This document shows positions 1 through 11,826 of a stretch of DNA of 64,000 nt, piece after piece. Where the stretch lies: the NCBI GenBank assembly GCA_029706075.1, contig JAINUG010000194.1, positions 372,001 through 436,000 of the forward strand, written 5' to 3'. This DNA comes from Aldrovandia affinis. Lineage: Eukaryota > Chordata > Actinopteri > Notacanthiformes > Halosauridae. Made by a program: the position numbers and the translations under genes. How positions within the stretch are numbered: the stretch's first letter is position 1; every line of letters starts with the position of its first letter. The notes under the pieces are model-generated. The model saw only the letters and a list, made by a program, of their open reading frames with translations, was not told the DNA's origin and did not search any database.

Positions 1-3000
1 CGTCGGGTCTGACTGCAGTCTGCTTGTTGGTCAGTCTTAGGTGTAGCCGCTGTTCCACCACAGCACCATTCCAGTACTGGAAACCCTTTTGTGTGACAGG
101 CCTGAGCTGAGGGTACTGAGGCAGCGAGATTGAGAAAAATAGCCTAATTTGTGTGTATAAAGAGCCTTCTCTGACTCTCCCAGGGTTCCATTCTTACTCT
201 GAGGGAATGCAGAGGCAAAGGTCCAGAGCTCAGTTGCTCATCCTCAAGGAATGGACCACTCAGCTCGGACAGAACTGTCTAAATCCTCCATTGTGGATGT
301 CGGTCAGAGAACAGCGTGAACCAAAGGGGAAGAGCTCTTTAAACCAAATCTGACGTTGGTGCCCACGACTAGACTGATGGCAGTGTATGCCTGTTCACAG
401 ACTGAGTGGAGTAGATGTATGGTGAGCAAAACCTAGCCCCTGCTGACCCTGCAAGCTCTCTGCAGTCTGGAGTCACTAAACCCACAATGGCATGGGACCG
501 TTGCATCGAGACAATGCTTTATGTATAATCCTTCATATTGATTTCAATAGAAATATTGAAGCCGCTTCATTCACTCCCGCTGTGTGCTATTGGTGTGTAC
601 TGTTGAACGAAAATGGCCTACGAGCATGAATGTAGGCCAGATCAAATTCAGCAATCAATACAGCTACAGCCTGCTGTATTAGCTTGTCATTCAGAGATTA
701 TTTCGCTGTCCTTTACTTGGTTGTGCCAGGTCAGGTCACCAGCAAGGTTATCGGTCTCTTCCCACAAATGAAGTGGAGCTTACTCTTGTATTGATCGTTA
801 CCGGAACCTGGCTGTTTACGAGAAGCACCTGAAACCAGTCTGTGTGAAAATGAACAAAGTGGTTCCCTGCCAGTAAGGAATGAATGCCAAGCAGATCAAA
901 ATACAATGTAAACCCTGAAGGAAAATGATATACTGTGATGCAGCATGCCAGGAACTGGATTGTAGGGAGGACTGTGTAATGGAAAAAGTCCAAATTACAA
1001 TATGGAGCCAAGATCCCCCCCCCTCACATTTCCATGGCACACAGGCTTTTTATTAGACTGATCAGAAAGTAATTGCGGAAATCTATCCTCGTTGTTAGTC
1101 TGCGGCTTCAGTTGAGGGTGCATTTAGTATATACAGATTCCTCCACCAACCACAGATCCTAGATCAGCATTTACCTTTTAAAACAAAATGGTTGGAGTTT
1201 TGAGGGATGAGACTGCTAATCCTGGATCAGTTGTTGGAGGCAGAAAGTACGTCTATCAGTGTGCTAAGGACAGTGATTACAGAAGAGGGGACAGATCTAT
1301 TTATGGTGAGGGTGCCCGTTTAGAGTCGAGGAGAAAGCATTTTTACTCAGAACTTACATAATTTACTCAGTGGAAAAAGAGAGGGAGAGAGAGGCGAAGG
1401 CCTAGTCATTCAGACTACTACCAGACCCCCTTTTTGTTTATTTTTGTACCTTAGTCAATGGGGGATTTGGATTCAAGTTGGCTTTGGGTCAGGACATGTC
1501 CTGAGGTACTACTGATATCTTTGTCACCACATTGCCCTGTCTCAGGTGCTGTATGTATGCTGTACATGTTTCATGCTATTACAAAAGGAAAGTTTTTACG
1601 AATATGAATATAATCCATTATAATTAATACAATCCTTATATATTTTTGTGTGAACATAGAAATTCACCAAATTTATACCATTTACGTTTATATTTTTATC
1701 TTGATAAATGTCAGTTTTATGCAGACATTTAAATAAATGACATTAATTAAACATTCATTTACATCCCTTAAGTCATGTACAGCACAATTTTTTGTAATTA
1801 AAGCAACAATATCTCTCTGTGCGCATGAACAATGTTAGCACATACGTTTGGCGCTCTCTCCGCTATCTGTGTCATCAGCGTGACCCAAAACTGTTACTAA
1901 CGGATACAAGCACCTTTTGATTTTGATCACAGCTACTTCACTGTTTCTTCGTGTCATGGATCTTTTTTCGGAAGTTGGGCTTCTAATCATTGCCAGTTCA
2001 GTTTCAGTTTAGTTTGCATTCAAAATGAGTTTCTAATAATTGCCAGGGAGACAATCTCTCCCCGCACACTGAAACGATTGCCCCACACTCAAATTAAATT
2101 TTTTCATCACCATTTCAGGTCCAGTGGAGCATTTTTCAAACTAGGTCATAAATGAAAAATGGAGGAATACATTTCGCAATACCCATATTCAGAGATTAAA
2201 TGCATCAAAAAGTATTTGGGGATTTGAGAGTGGAAAGTCTCACAGAAACGACACGGGTAATTAAGAGGGTGTCATGACTCTCTTACTGTCAGGAGATGAG
2301 ACTGATGGTCTGCACTGACAGAAAAACCCATTGTAGGCTATTTAGAACTTCACCAAGAGGATTTCTTTCATTTTCCCGATTTCCCCTGCTGTCTTAATAA
2401 CCGTTTGTTGTACACATCTGCAGCTAGTAATATGTGGCCTCCGTCAAAAATATCTTATGTATATATCATATAATTTGTATATCATATTGAATAAGGTATT
2501 TTTGCTGTAAACAATTTGGGGAATTTTCCCAGCTGTTTTCACATATATATTCATCACAATATGTTGCTTTAAGATGAGAGATGACACAATGTTTAGCTAC
2601 TTATTTAGTTTTAGTTACAAATATAAATTCTGTGTTTTTTTTGCCCATTGAAATGCTGGGAAAAAATGATTATTAAGTGCACAGCCCTTCATTTAATTTC
2701 TTATTAATGGTACACAATAACTGACTAATACTGCTGCATATTACTGGTCAACTGGACCAGCTTTTCTCTGCAAAATCTACTAAGCATACCGGACTGTACA
2801 AATGGCGGGAATGAATAGGATGCGTTTACTTCCAAAGATTTCAGCTTGTCAGATTTGTCCTCTTGTGTAAGATGCTTCCTGACAGGGTATGTCCTACTCC
2901 TACTCCTACATCTATGGGATTATTTACCCCAAAAGATTGTAAGCATTTCCTTCATGGTTATGGTCAATGGGGGACTGTGGCTTTTGGAAATACACACATG

Positions 3001-3035
3001 AATATGAAACTCAAGCACTTTGTATGGAAAGAATG
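1..3035. other. ralgps2 intron, left part, no gene seen
   Basis: This stretch is inferred to be intronic because the ralgps2 exons found to its right start in mid-gene. I see no exon with plausible splice sites and family similarity, on either strand. The DNA is AT-rich in the middle (about 1560-2700), with no clear terminal repeats. RasGEF-domain exons of ralgps2 were looked for and not found, so they should lie left of the window. Confidence 0.6.
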
Positions 3036-4464
3036 TCAATTTATTTATTTTTTTCCATTTTTTTAAATAAATCCCTAGGAAATCTGGACAGCTTCCACCC
3101 AAGGTCCTGCTCTCTGTAGCTCTCTCTCTCTTCCTCTTTCTCTCTCCCTCCCTCCCTCTCTCCCCCTCCCTCCCTCTTCCTCTGTCTCTCTCTCTCTCTT
3201 CTCCCTCTCTCCCTTCCCCTCCCTTCTCCCCCATCCCTCCCTCTCTCCCTCTCCCTCCTCCTCTCCTCTCTCTCTCTCTCTCATGTCTGGATCACAGCAA
3301 TATGTTTTTCATTGTCCTTCTCCCACTGCCTTATCCTGGCCCAGCTCTCACTTTCTCATATGTCTGCATTCTTTAATCATGGAAACCTCCAGAACAAAGT
3401 ATATCATCTACATCTTTTCTTGCCGCCTGTTTTCGACAGTTCATATTGCTATGTCATCAGAAACCTAATGTGAAACACATCTGTGGCGATGTACAGCTTA
3501 TAGGTTGGCCTACTAGTACAATTCATTGCACTCGCTCATGTTATTGTGTTTGCTGATATCTTAAAATGCACATTGTTGGCTGGCTATTTGTTCAGTTATA
3601 CCAAGGAATGAGGAGTCTTGATAAAGTATGTATTTAAAAAATAGTTTAATTTTGTATGTGGCAATGTATTGGATGGCAGAGCTGGGCATAGATTCCATCT
3701 CCTGTCCGCTAGTTTTTGTCTTCACAGGGGGTGAGGGTAGGGGTAGAATGTGTTACTAAACGGCATATACAGAGCACATACGGAATGTACAAATTCTTCT
3801 GGATAAATAATTAAAAAAAGGGCAAGACTATATCCATTATAAATAGGTTGATAAATAACAGGGGGGAAGCGGGCTGGGGAAATGAGAACATACTGCTCGA
3901 GCAAAATTAGACTTCTTTAAATTAACTTTTACAGATTAAGCCAAATATATTTACATACCAACGCAAGCATTGCACTTCCCACAGCAGAGAAGGTTTTTTT
4001 GTTTTGTTGTTTTTTCTTCCCCCTCTCTTCTCCCCTCGGGTGATATCCTTTTGTGCTTTTTGAAAACAATCGCGGACACGCATGGCAACACGACCATACT
4101 GTCTATAATAGGCCTTTTCTCTTCCGCATGTTGAACAACAGGCTTGTTTGCAAGGGGAGCTGAGCAGTGAGGGCTGCGTGTGTGTCAGTCAGCGTCCATC
4201 CAGCAACGGCCTCGCAGACATTTATGACTTGTCCACTGCTGACTAGTGACTCTGGGGGAATCGTTGGACACACAGCAGTCCTGTCCCTGCATGCTCCATC
4301 CCATCCAGCCCTCTACAGTGCAGCAGACTGAAGCGTGACTAGACCAGACCCTCTGTCTGTCTGTGCTGTTGCAGTGTGCAGAGGGGGGCAGGACTGAGGT
4401 TGAAGGGGAAGCCTTGGGGATGGGGTTTAAGTCAGGGGGGGCGGAGGGTCCTGCCTGTCTGTCC
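3036..4464 (-). other. angptl1: probable 3' UTR of angptl1
   Basis: This is the minus-strand sequence following the angptl1 stop codon. Two overlapping AATAAA signals on the minus strand (plus-strand tttatt at 3040-3045 and 3044-3049) are the first good poly(A) signals I see downstream of the stop. That would give a 3' UTR of about 1.4 kb. The extent is inference; no transcript data are available. Confidence 0.45.
3117..3288. repeat. polypyrimidine (CT/CCCT) tract
   Basis: About 170 bases are almost purely C and T on the plus strand, mixing CT, CCCT and CTTC units. Long arginine/glutamate-rich reading frames on the minus strand here come from the repeat and are not genes. The tract lies just beyond the likely 3' end of angptl1. 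Confidence 0.9.
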
Positions 4465-4652
4465 TCAGTCAATCGGTCGAATCATCATGCGCACGGTTTT
4501 GAGGGAGTAGAAACCGCCGCCGTAATCGGCCCAGAAGATTCCGTCCTGGAATTTGCTGCGGTAAACTCCCCCAGAGTACCACACGCCATTCAGGTTGGTC
4601 TGGCCACACGCGTTGTACCACCAGCCCCCCTTGTGGAAGTGTGCACAGTTAC
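4465..4652 (-). CDS. angptl1: angptl1 last coding exon (residues 416-477)
   Basis: This exon encodes GNCAHFHKGGWWYNAC, the conserved end of the fibrinogen-like domain, and finishes ...MMIRPID then TGA. The Cys residues of the final disulfide are present. The acceptor is CCTGCAG. Confidence 0.95.
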
Positions 4653-7600
4653 CTGCAGGAGAGAGATCAGAGGGAGTCGTCATCAGAGCAGTGTGCGGAG
4701 ATCAGGTGCTACAAAATGAGCCCTGAACCCTTTGATCTTAAAAAAACGCAGTTGTACAACCTTACTCAAGGTGCTGTGACACCTTTTTGAAGGCACATGC
4801 AGTTACCTGAAAAAGCGTCCTTGTCACGGTCCAGCGTGGTGAACTGCTTGCCGTTATGGCTGGTCATTGAGTCACCGGCGTTGCCCTGGTAGGCGCCCAG
4901 GCGCAGCCTGTAGAACTCACTCTCTGGCTCCAGATGAAAGCTGCTATACTCAGCGTAGACCTTCTTCCCCACCCAGTCCTCCAGCTCCACAAGCAGACGA
5001 TAGTCCCCCTGCTTGCCCAAGTTGTAGATGTTCTCCAGGCCCAGCCAGTACTCGTTGTCTATGTTGCCAAACCCTTTCTGCAAGGTCAAAGTAAAGAGAA
5101 GCTAATGTGGGCACAATAAAAGTCACATCTAGAAATAACCACTTTGGCGATACATTTTCACTCTTTTGTTTGGATTGATCCTGGTTGTGCTTTTGGAACC
5201 ACAAAGCAGTTAAACCCTCCCGATTTGACAACTATGATGAATTGTCAGGAAAAAAAACTTTAGCATTTGGAATTGCATCACCATCTCCTACACCCCCTTG
5301 TTAATCTCTCCCCCATTTAGATTGGACTGATCTGCATGTGCACACATACTGACACTACACACTGTGCTGGCTCTGATGTTGGTGATGGTGCATGCCTGTG
5401 TGTGTACACAATTTGTCATTTTCATATTAGATTCTGGAGTCTTTTTTTCTTCCATTTACTCTAGTTATATTCCCCCTATCTGGAAATATTTCAAATGAAC
5501 CTTTGAAGTGTAACTGCTTTTTTAAGTTGTTTTGTGTAATAATCATTAAAATGTGGGTTTAAATTAGACACTGTTCAGTGGTTGGGCTGGTTCCTATGGT
5601 CCCTTGGCTTGGGAAAAAAAGACATTTGAAAACCGAAAATGGAGTAATCCAGATTTCTCGCCTTGCGGCAGTGCAGAAGCACAACCCACAGAAATGTATC
5701 GTGGTGGAAGCGAGAGTGTGAAGCAATTTGTTTCAATTTCCCTCCTATAATGAAACACTTTGAATTTGAGTAGGGTCTGGCTCTGTTAAGCTCCCCTCAG
5801 TAAGGTTGACCACTGTTGTCCATCATTCAGGCATGAACTTCTGGGAGCTTGTGGTATGCTTTAGGCCAGCCCACATTTGGTCTCCATCTCCTTTTCCTCT
5901 TAAGCTGTGAGTCAATATTTCTAGAATTTGGTACTTAAAAATGAAAATAAAAATGAAAAATCTGTTTCTAAAAGGAGTTAACTGAAAACCTGGATTATTG
6001 TTGAGCCACAGAATATTGCAGATTATCCATACTGATTTGTATTGTTATTGTTTTCATGTTGTATAACAAGCCTCAGTTCATGTGGGCCAGTTTGCCTCCT
6101 GGTCATAAAGTACTCATGCAGCACATGCTGGGGATTCTCATTGTGGTTTGGGCAGAGAAGGGCTGTATTTTCTTTGGCCTCCCCCGCTGGTGAAAGTTAG
6201 AGCTTTGAACACTGGAGATGTACATTTCAGATGTCCAGGCCATGGAGATCCAATCAGACGCAGGTAGGAGACCATAGTGGCTCCCTGTGTCAATGGGACT
6301 CTACTGGCCGTTACCTAAATTCCAGCAGTTTTCCAGTCCCCTCTCCAGTGTATATACAATGGATCGTCTCCTTAGTGCAGACCTGCGGGGGTCTCTGGAC
6401 AGCTGCTTTAGAAAGGTAACACAGAGATGAGGGGGCACTTCCTGCCTTGTTACATGAAGCACCGCATGCCTTCCCACCGGGCAGTTCAGGTTTCATGTAT
6501 TACTGAGAATTTGGTTTCACAAAATCGTGGGCTTTTCTACGAAATGGTTTTCGGGATGTGCTGACGTCACACGATTATATAAGCGAAGACACTGGAGACG
6601 GTCTCTAAAGGTTCCTAAAAATAGCCACCCAATGCCATACAACGTTGTGGTGTTCTTACTAATTGGCCAGATTGGTGGCCAAATGTCCTGAGACCGTCTC
6701 CAATGTAAGGTGCGTTTGGGTCCGTTTTCCTGTAGAAATCTCAGTGTATGTAGCTTGTAACTGTGAACCCCTCATTAAGTGTGTGTCATGCTGATGGTCT
6801 TGCTGTCAATTATAGAATTAGTGCCTGTTAAAAAAAGAATGAGGTCTGTAGTGCCCCTGCTCTACCTTGTAGTTCTCCCAATTTCTAAAGAAGTTGACAG
6901 AGCCGTCCTTCCTCCTCTGAAATACTGTCCAGCCACCATTGTCCAATCCGTGCTCGCACCATGCCTGAATGAGCCGCTCACTGCCGTCCACCTTCAGCAG
7001 GTACATCCCACTGGTGGTGTGTCCTGCCTGCCGCACCTGGTAACAGTCCCGAAACGGCCCTGTGCACAGCGGAAAGAGATGCATGTTATCTGCTGCCAAA
7101 CCCAGCTCTAACACAGTTCTTAGCCTGTAACCCTGCTGTTTCACTCTAATGATCTGTTCCTATACTTTCGGGGCTACAGTCACAGTCTTGTCTTAGGTAT
7201 GTGTGCAGTGTCAGCTCCCACAAAGCTTGTTTCTTCTTGCTGTGTAAGTTATAGTGGCCAGGATGCACTATAACTGTGAAAGACCTTTGCTTCAATGATA
7301 TTGGACAATCTCATTGAATAAATGGCTAGGGCCATTGGACCAGTTGTGTTTAACCAGGCATGATTGTTTATTTTCCATTTTTAGAATGATACATTTTGAA
7401 CTCTCATGAAGAAGTCCTTTGTGAGCCCAGTCTGAGGCTGAGGAAAGATGGTTTTTCTCAGCGGGGGATACACTGAGCCACTGTAATACTTCTTACAGAC
7501 ACCTGAAACGTAACTGCCAAGCTTTTGTTTTTCTTGTAATGCTATGACTCATATAACCTCCTCTCCCTTAACATGTATATTGATATATTAAGGTTGTGAG

Positions 7601-10600
7601 CAAGGGTCAGACAAACAAATAAATAAGTGTAGTGGTTTTACAGCATTTTGCTAGCACAAATTATGGGACAATCTTATGTATTTAGGTGAACCAGCTATTT
7701 GTGGTCTGTGAAAGAAACCCAGCAAGTATGGCCTACTGGGTTTAATCCGTGCCCTACATGAGATAAACGATCCTCATGCTTTAGAGCTCGCAGCAGGATG
7801 AAAACCCCAAGCCTTATTTTTCTTGGTTCCAGACAAGTGGAAAGTGTCAGGAATTCCAGTTGATGAGTAGAATTGTGTGGGCCTTTCTCGATTGGATTCA
7901 AACGTCCACATTTTTGTTTCCACCTACGGCTATTAAATATCTACGAAGCAGAAAATATAGCTCCAACCATTCAGGCCTGCCAAAGAATACAGATCTGAAG
8001 TTTGCCTGTGGAGGGTGTCAACTTGAATATTTGCAGCCAATAACAAAGAATATCAGATCATTCACTTTGTACATGTTTGCGGTATTTGGTCTGCAACTCA
8101 TAGAAAAGCCTGTTTCTGGTAAATGAAACCTCCTGTGTTCTGATCGCGTTGCATCATGGGTACCTTAGAGAGCCCTCAAAGCTCAATTCTCTCCATTAAC
8201 TTAAATGCAGAAAATACCCAATTATGTATTCAGACTGCTCTGGGCTGGTCACAACTTAATACTTAAAAAAATGATATTGAGCACAACAAACATAATCTTA
8301 CTGCAGTAAGTTGTGTTCTTTGTTTTGACGTGATGCTTATTGTAAATTTTATAAGGCATTTATGTGAAGAGTTCAGTCTTCAGTATTTCATAAAGGGAGG
8401 CCTCCCGCGTGGTCCAGTGGTTATAACGTCCGACGCTGGCCACGGAGACCGGGGTTCAATTCCCCATCTCGCCAGAGTTGGCTCAGAGTTGAATAATTTC
8501 ATGATTCACTACACACTATGTGTCTTGTCGATCCATCCGCATAGCGTTGTTGATGCTTTTACGTTTGTATTTTTCCTTGTGAGCCTTAGTGCAGCTAGCT
8601 AGCTTATTATCTAGCCCGTGTTTCATACCAACTACTGCTTCACTAGTTGGCTTGGCTAGCCAACGTAGCTAGCCAGAAAGCAGGCTTGACTTCACACTAG
8701 CAACCTCTTGGGAGAGCTGGTTAGATAGATTAAACAGATGTTGTTGCAGGAATGTTGTTCTTCCACCGGAATAAGCGGCGGTGGCCTGGGAATATGCCGG
8801 AATTCACTGGTCAACTGAAAAGATGCACACAGGAAATGCAAGGTAACCCCGCCTCCTCATGAATATTCATAGATAGGGGAGTTTTGGGATAGAACTTGGA
8901 CAAAACCCTCTTGAGAACAGCCCTGTTCATGAATTATCTAAATAATTACATATAAGGCATAGGAAGGTCACAATTACGTAAATAAATAAATAAAAACAAG
9001 TTTTGTAACGATTTTAATCGGTGCAGGAGCTTGAATATTAAATGAGGTCATTTCCCATTGAAGTAATAAGGACAGAACGAGCTGGCGCGATCTCTATTAA
9101 CACCGAATGTTCAAAACAATAGGACACAAATTTCAATGTTAGTACCTGTGATCGGACCATCTCTACTATTATTTAAAATGTCTGGTTCAAGGAAGGAAGG
9201 AAGTGCTGGCACAAAAAACCCTGCTTCGGTCAGTGTGAAGGCATTTTTTGATTTGGGGAATACACTAGAACCCAAAGTTGTCTCGGCACGCTAAGATGCG
9301 ATGAGCTGACACTGCTCCGTTGAGGAGTGGCAGCAGCACTTCAGCTGTGGTAAAGTTTCCATCGTTCATCACCAATCCACCAGAAATGATGCTCTCACAC
9401 ATAACTCGGAGACTGTGCCTTTTTCCTCTGTGCACTATTTTAAAACATGACTTCTTAAGTTCTATTCCTTATTTTTGAACAGTATTTTAGTGTGACGAAC
9501 AGAAACGGTAACAAGCAGTGCAAATGCTGCATATGTGGCATGCTATGTCCTACAGGACTGTTACTATCAGGTCCCAAGGTACAGTATAAACAAAAATCTG
9601 ATGAAATTAACTTAAACGTAATTAAAAACTGCTGTGTCTGGACAACAGGAAACTAATATACCCATCTGGAAGCGTTTGTTTCTGTTTATTCTGCTTTTAC
9701 CAGACAGGTTTCCAGTAACCAGTGAATAGGAGCCTGTCTGTCTGTTTTTCACATCTAGTATTCCAGGAAATGCAAAAAATTGCAGGAGTGCTTACAAGTT
9801 GTGACATTTTCATCAGTATTTGGAACTATGTTCATAGTTGAAAAAAACATGTTTTTAAGTAGGCCCTCAAACACCCATATGTTTTTAGTTTCACATGCCA
9901 TGAATACAAGACACTTGTCATTCACAGGGATGGCTAATGCGAAATACTGTAGATTAATGATGTGTGACAGATTTCAGATGACTTAAGTTTTCTGTAGCTG
10001 AATGAGAGACTGCAATAGGTGATGGTAAAAAGATAGTGACCGGCCAAACCTGAGATTACCAGTTGATATACACTGCACTGTTCAGAGTAAAATTCCCTTT
10101 ATGTAAAACCCCTGCCATATGGGGAACTAAACCCTTTTCTTTAATACGTAACAGGTGAGTGATGATCAGAGTTAAATTATTGCTGCTGCTCAGTACCGAA
10201 CTAGTAAACTATTACTAAACCCCTTTTTCTGCTCCTTTTGAAAAGTGTCAGATATAACAAAACCACCTTGCCCACATCTATTTTCTTTTCTAGAAAGCAT
10301 TATGACCTTGCAAATTGGTTTCATGGTAAAATTGACTTCCTTAAATATGTCATTGTTTTTTTTATTCTTGGTCTCTTTGCCAGGGGAAAAAAAACATTGT
10401 TTCGGTTATAACAGGCACTGCATGTTTTTATTTGCTGTTATGATCTATCGGGAGATATGTTTACATTTGTCATTGAATAGACCTGGGCATTCCACCAAAG
10501 CTCTGTGTGATTTTTCTCAGACGAAGCCCAGAAAAACGGCGATAAGCTTCTCAAAGACCCTCCCTTTCAGTGCAACGTCTCTGCACATTCTCAGAAAGGG

Positions 10601-11729
10601 GCTCTCGCTCAGCTGAACGTACGCCTCCTCATTTCGACATGCTAGCGTGGTGCTGGCTCACAGTGAAGATATAGGAATGTATGAGCTCAATTGTTTTTAA
10701 TGTTGAGCCAGAGAGGAACCAACTGGTCTTATGCATTGGAATGCGTTTCTGGGAGCAATATAGAAAATGCTTTTTTTTTTGTATGTATGTATGGAAGTAG
10801 TTCATTTGAGATTAAAAAAATGAACTCATGAACATGGATCTGTTACCATTACAAGGGAACATGTAATGGTATCACGTGAATTGTTACTGTTGTAAATTGT
10901 TTTACTGAAACGATTTGAACGGAAAAGTCGTTATTTTCAGTGTCTTACCGTCTGAGCTGAGGGTGCCCTGGGGTGGTGGGGGGAACCCCAGGGGGCTGCC
11001 CGTTGGGGAGGAGTCCATGCGGGAGCCACGAGGGAAGGCGCGGTTGTGGTCCCTCTGGATCTCGTTGGTGAAGCGGCTGTTGATCGGGATGTTCTCCGGC
11101 ACCACTTGCACCAGCGGAGGCACCACCGGCAGCTCCTGCCGGGTATACGTGCGCAGGCACTGCTCCTCCAGCGCGCTGATCAACACCGACTGGTTGTTGA
11201 CCACGCCGGCCAGCTGCGAGAAGCGCCGCTCCAGCTCCTTGTACCGGGAGGCCAGGCGCAGCATCTCGGAGGTGACGTTGAGAATGCGGTTCTCCAGCTG
11301 GGCCAGCTCCAGGGAGTTGTCGCGCTTGCGGATGATCTCGTGCAGCAGCTGCATGTAGAGCTGCGTGACGCGCGAGTTCATGTTGCGGCTCTCCTTCCGC
11401 AGCAGCTTCATCTCGTTCACCATGTTCCCGTCCACGTCCACCACCAGCTGCAGGATCTCGATCTCCCGCCGCTGCTTAGACAGAACCTCCCGCACGTCGG
11501 CGATGTCCATGCGCGTCACCCGGTCCTTGTCGGGCTCCGGCCCAGTGGAGCTGGCGCAGATGGGGCCGGTTATCTTGTTCTGGGGGACGAGGAAGGTGTA
11601 GGAGCATTTTGCGTCGTCCTCATCTGGCGACCGCCGTCTCCTCAGCAAGGGCTCCCCTGACCGGCAGTCCCCCACGCCCCAGGCACAGAGACACAGCACG
11701 ACGCACAGGCTCCACGTCACAGACCTCAT
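4465..11729 (-). CDS. angptl1: angiopoietin-like protein 1 (four coding exons)
   Basis: The coding sequence joins complement 11729-10949, 7059-6866, 5077-4807 and 4652-4465 (1434 bases, 477 aa; human ANGPTL1 is of similar length). It is a secreted protein with a signal peptide (about 1-22), a coiled-coil region (about 70-190) with a conserved core 'LLRKESRNMNSRVTQLYMQL', a proline-rich linker, and a C-terminal fibrinogen-like domain from GPFRDC (261) to the end. Sequons NVTS and NNQS are visible. ANGPTL1 is preferred to ANGPTL2 because of 'VVDVDGN', 'PPLVQVVP', 'GPFRDC' and the terminal RPID. All junctions are GT-AG and stay in frame. The gene is antisense to ralgps2 and lies wholly inside one of its introns, as in human. 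ANGPTL1 is described as an anti-angiogenic secreted factor. Confidence 0.95.
4807..5077 (-). CDS. angptl1: angptl1 coding exon 3 (residues 326-415)
   Basis: This exon encodes KGFGNID.EYWLGLENIY through HNGKQFTTLDRDKD, including the Asp-rich stretch that binds calcium in fibrinogen-like domains. Where my recollection of mammalian ANGPTL1 has Trp before HNGKQF, this sequence has Ser. The donor is GTAACT. Confidence 0.95.
6562..6583 (+). promoter_or_regulatory. CRE-like site next to a TATA-like box
   Basis: A perfect TGACGTCA (6562-6569) is followed 6 bases later by TATATAAG (6576-6583). The pair lies in the angptl1 intron between coding exons 2 and 3. A 13-bp inverted repeat (tggagacggtctc at 6592-6604, complement at 6691-6703) sits next to it. 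Function is unproven; this may be a repeat-derived promoter or chance. Confidence 0.3.
6866..7059 (-). CDS. angptl1: angptl1 coding exon 2 (residues 261-325)
   Basis: This exon opens the fibrinogen-like domain with GPFRDC. It has 'GGWTVFQRR.DGSVNFFRNW', the family signature block, and ends with NYK. The acceptor is TGCACAG and the donor GTAGAG; phase is consistent with both neighbours. Confidence 0.95.
8402..8475 (+). repeat. tRNA-Glu-like sequence, probably a SINE head or pseudogene
   Basis: The sequence has an A-box-like 'tggtccagtggtta' and a B box 'ggttcaattcc' at tRNA spacing, and resembles tRNA-Glu. The acceptor stem does not pair (tcccgcg against atctcgcc) and the anticodon arm is irregular, so a working tRNA is unlikely. 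What follows is not a recognised SINE body. Confidence 0.6.
10949..11729 (-). CDS. angptl1: angptl1 coding exon 1 (residues 1-260)
   Basis: This exon starts at the ATG (reverse strand, 11729) that gives a good signal peptide, followed by a short basic stretch. It carries the whole coiled coil and the linker. The donor follows 'GAC G' at 10949 (GTAAGA). The exon is much more GC-rich than the flanking intron DNA, which creates long but meaningless frames on the opposite strand. Confidence 0.95.
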
Positions 11730-11826
11730 GGCACCTTCTGCGTCTGTATGCGTCTGCTGCTGCTGCTGCTGCTGCTTCCTGTCACAGTGCCACAGTGCTC
11801 TGGGAGCAAATTTACTTTGTGCTAAC
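11730..11826 (-). other. angptl1: 5' UTR part of the angptl1 start-codon exon, with (CTG)7
   Basis: On the minus strand an acceptor-like 'CATTTCAG' ends at 11827, so the start-codon exon probably opens at 11826 and the first exon is non-coding. A short trinucleotide run (CTG on plus, CAG on minus, seven units, 11754-11774) lies in this leader. Confidence 0.55.

Noticed and set aside
2920..3284. Arg/Glu-rich minus-strand frames
   Set aside because: They are translations of the pyrimidine tract with no family similarity.
11046..11660. 204-codon plus-strand frame opposite angptl1 exon 1
   Set aside because: It is a shadow of the GC-rich real exon, rich in His/Leu/Gln from the opposite strand of coiled-coil codons.
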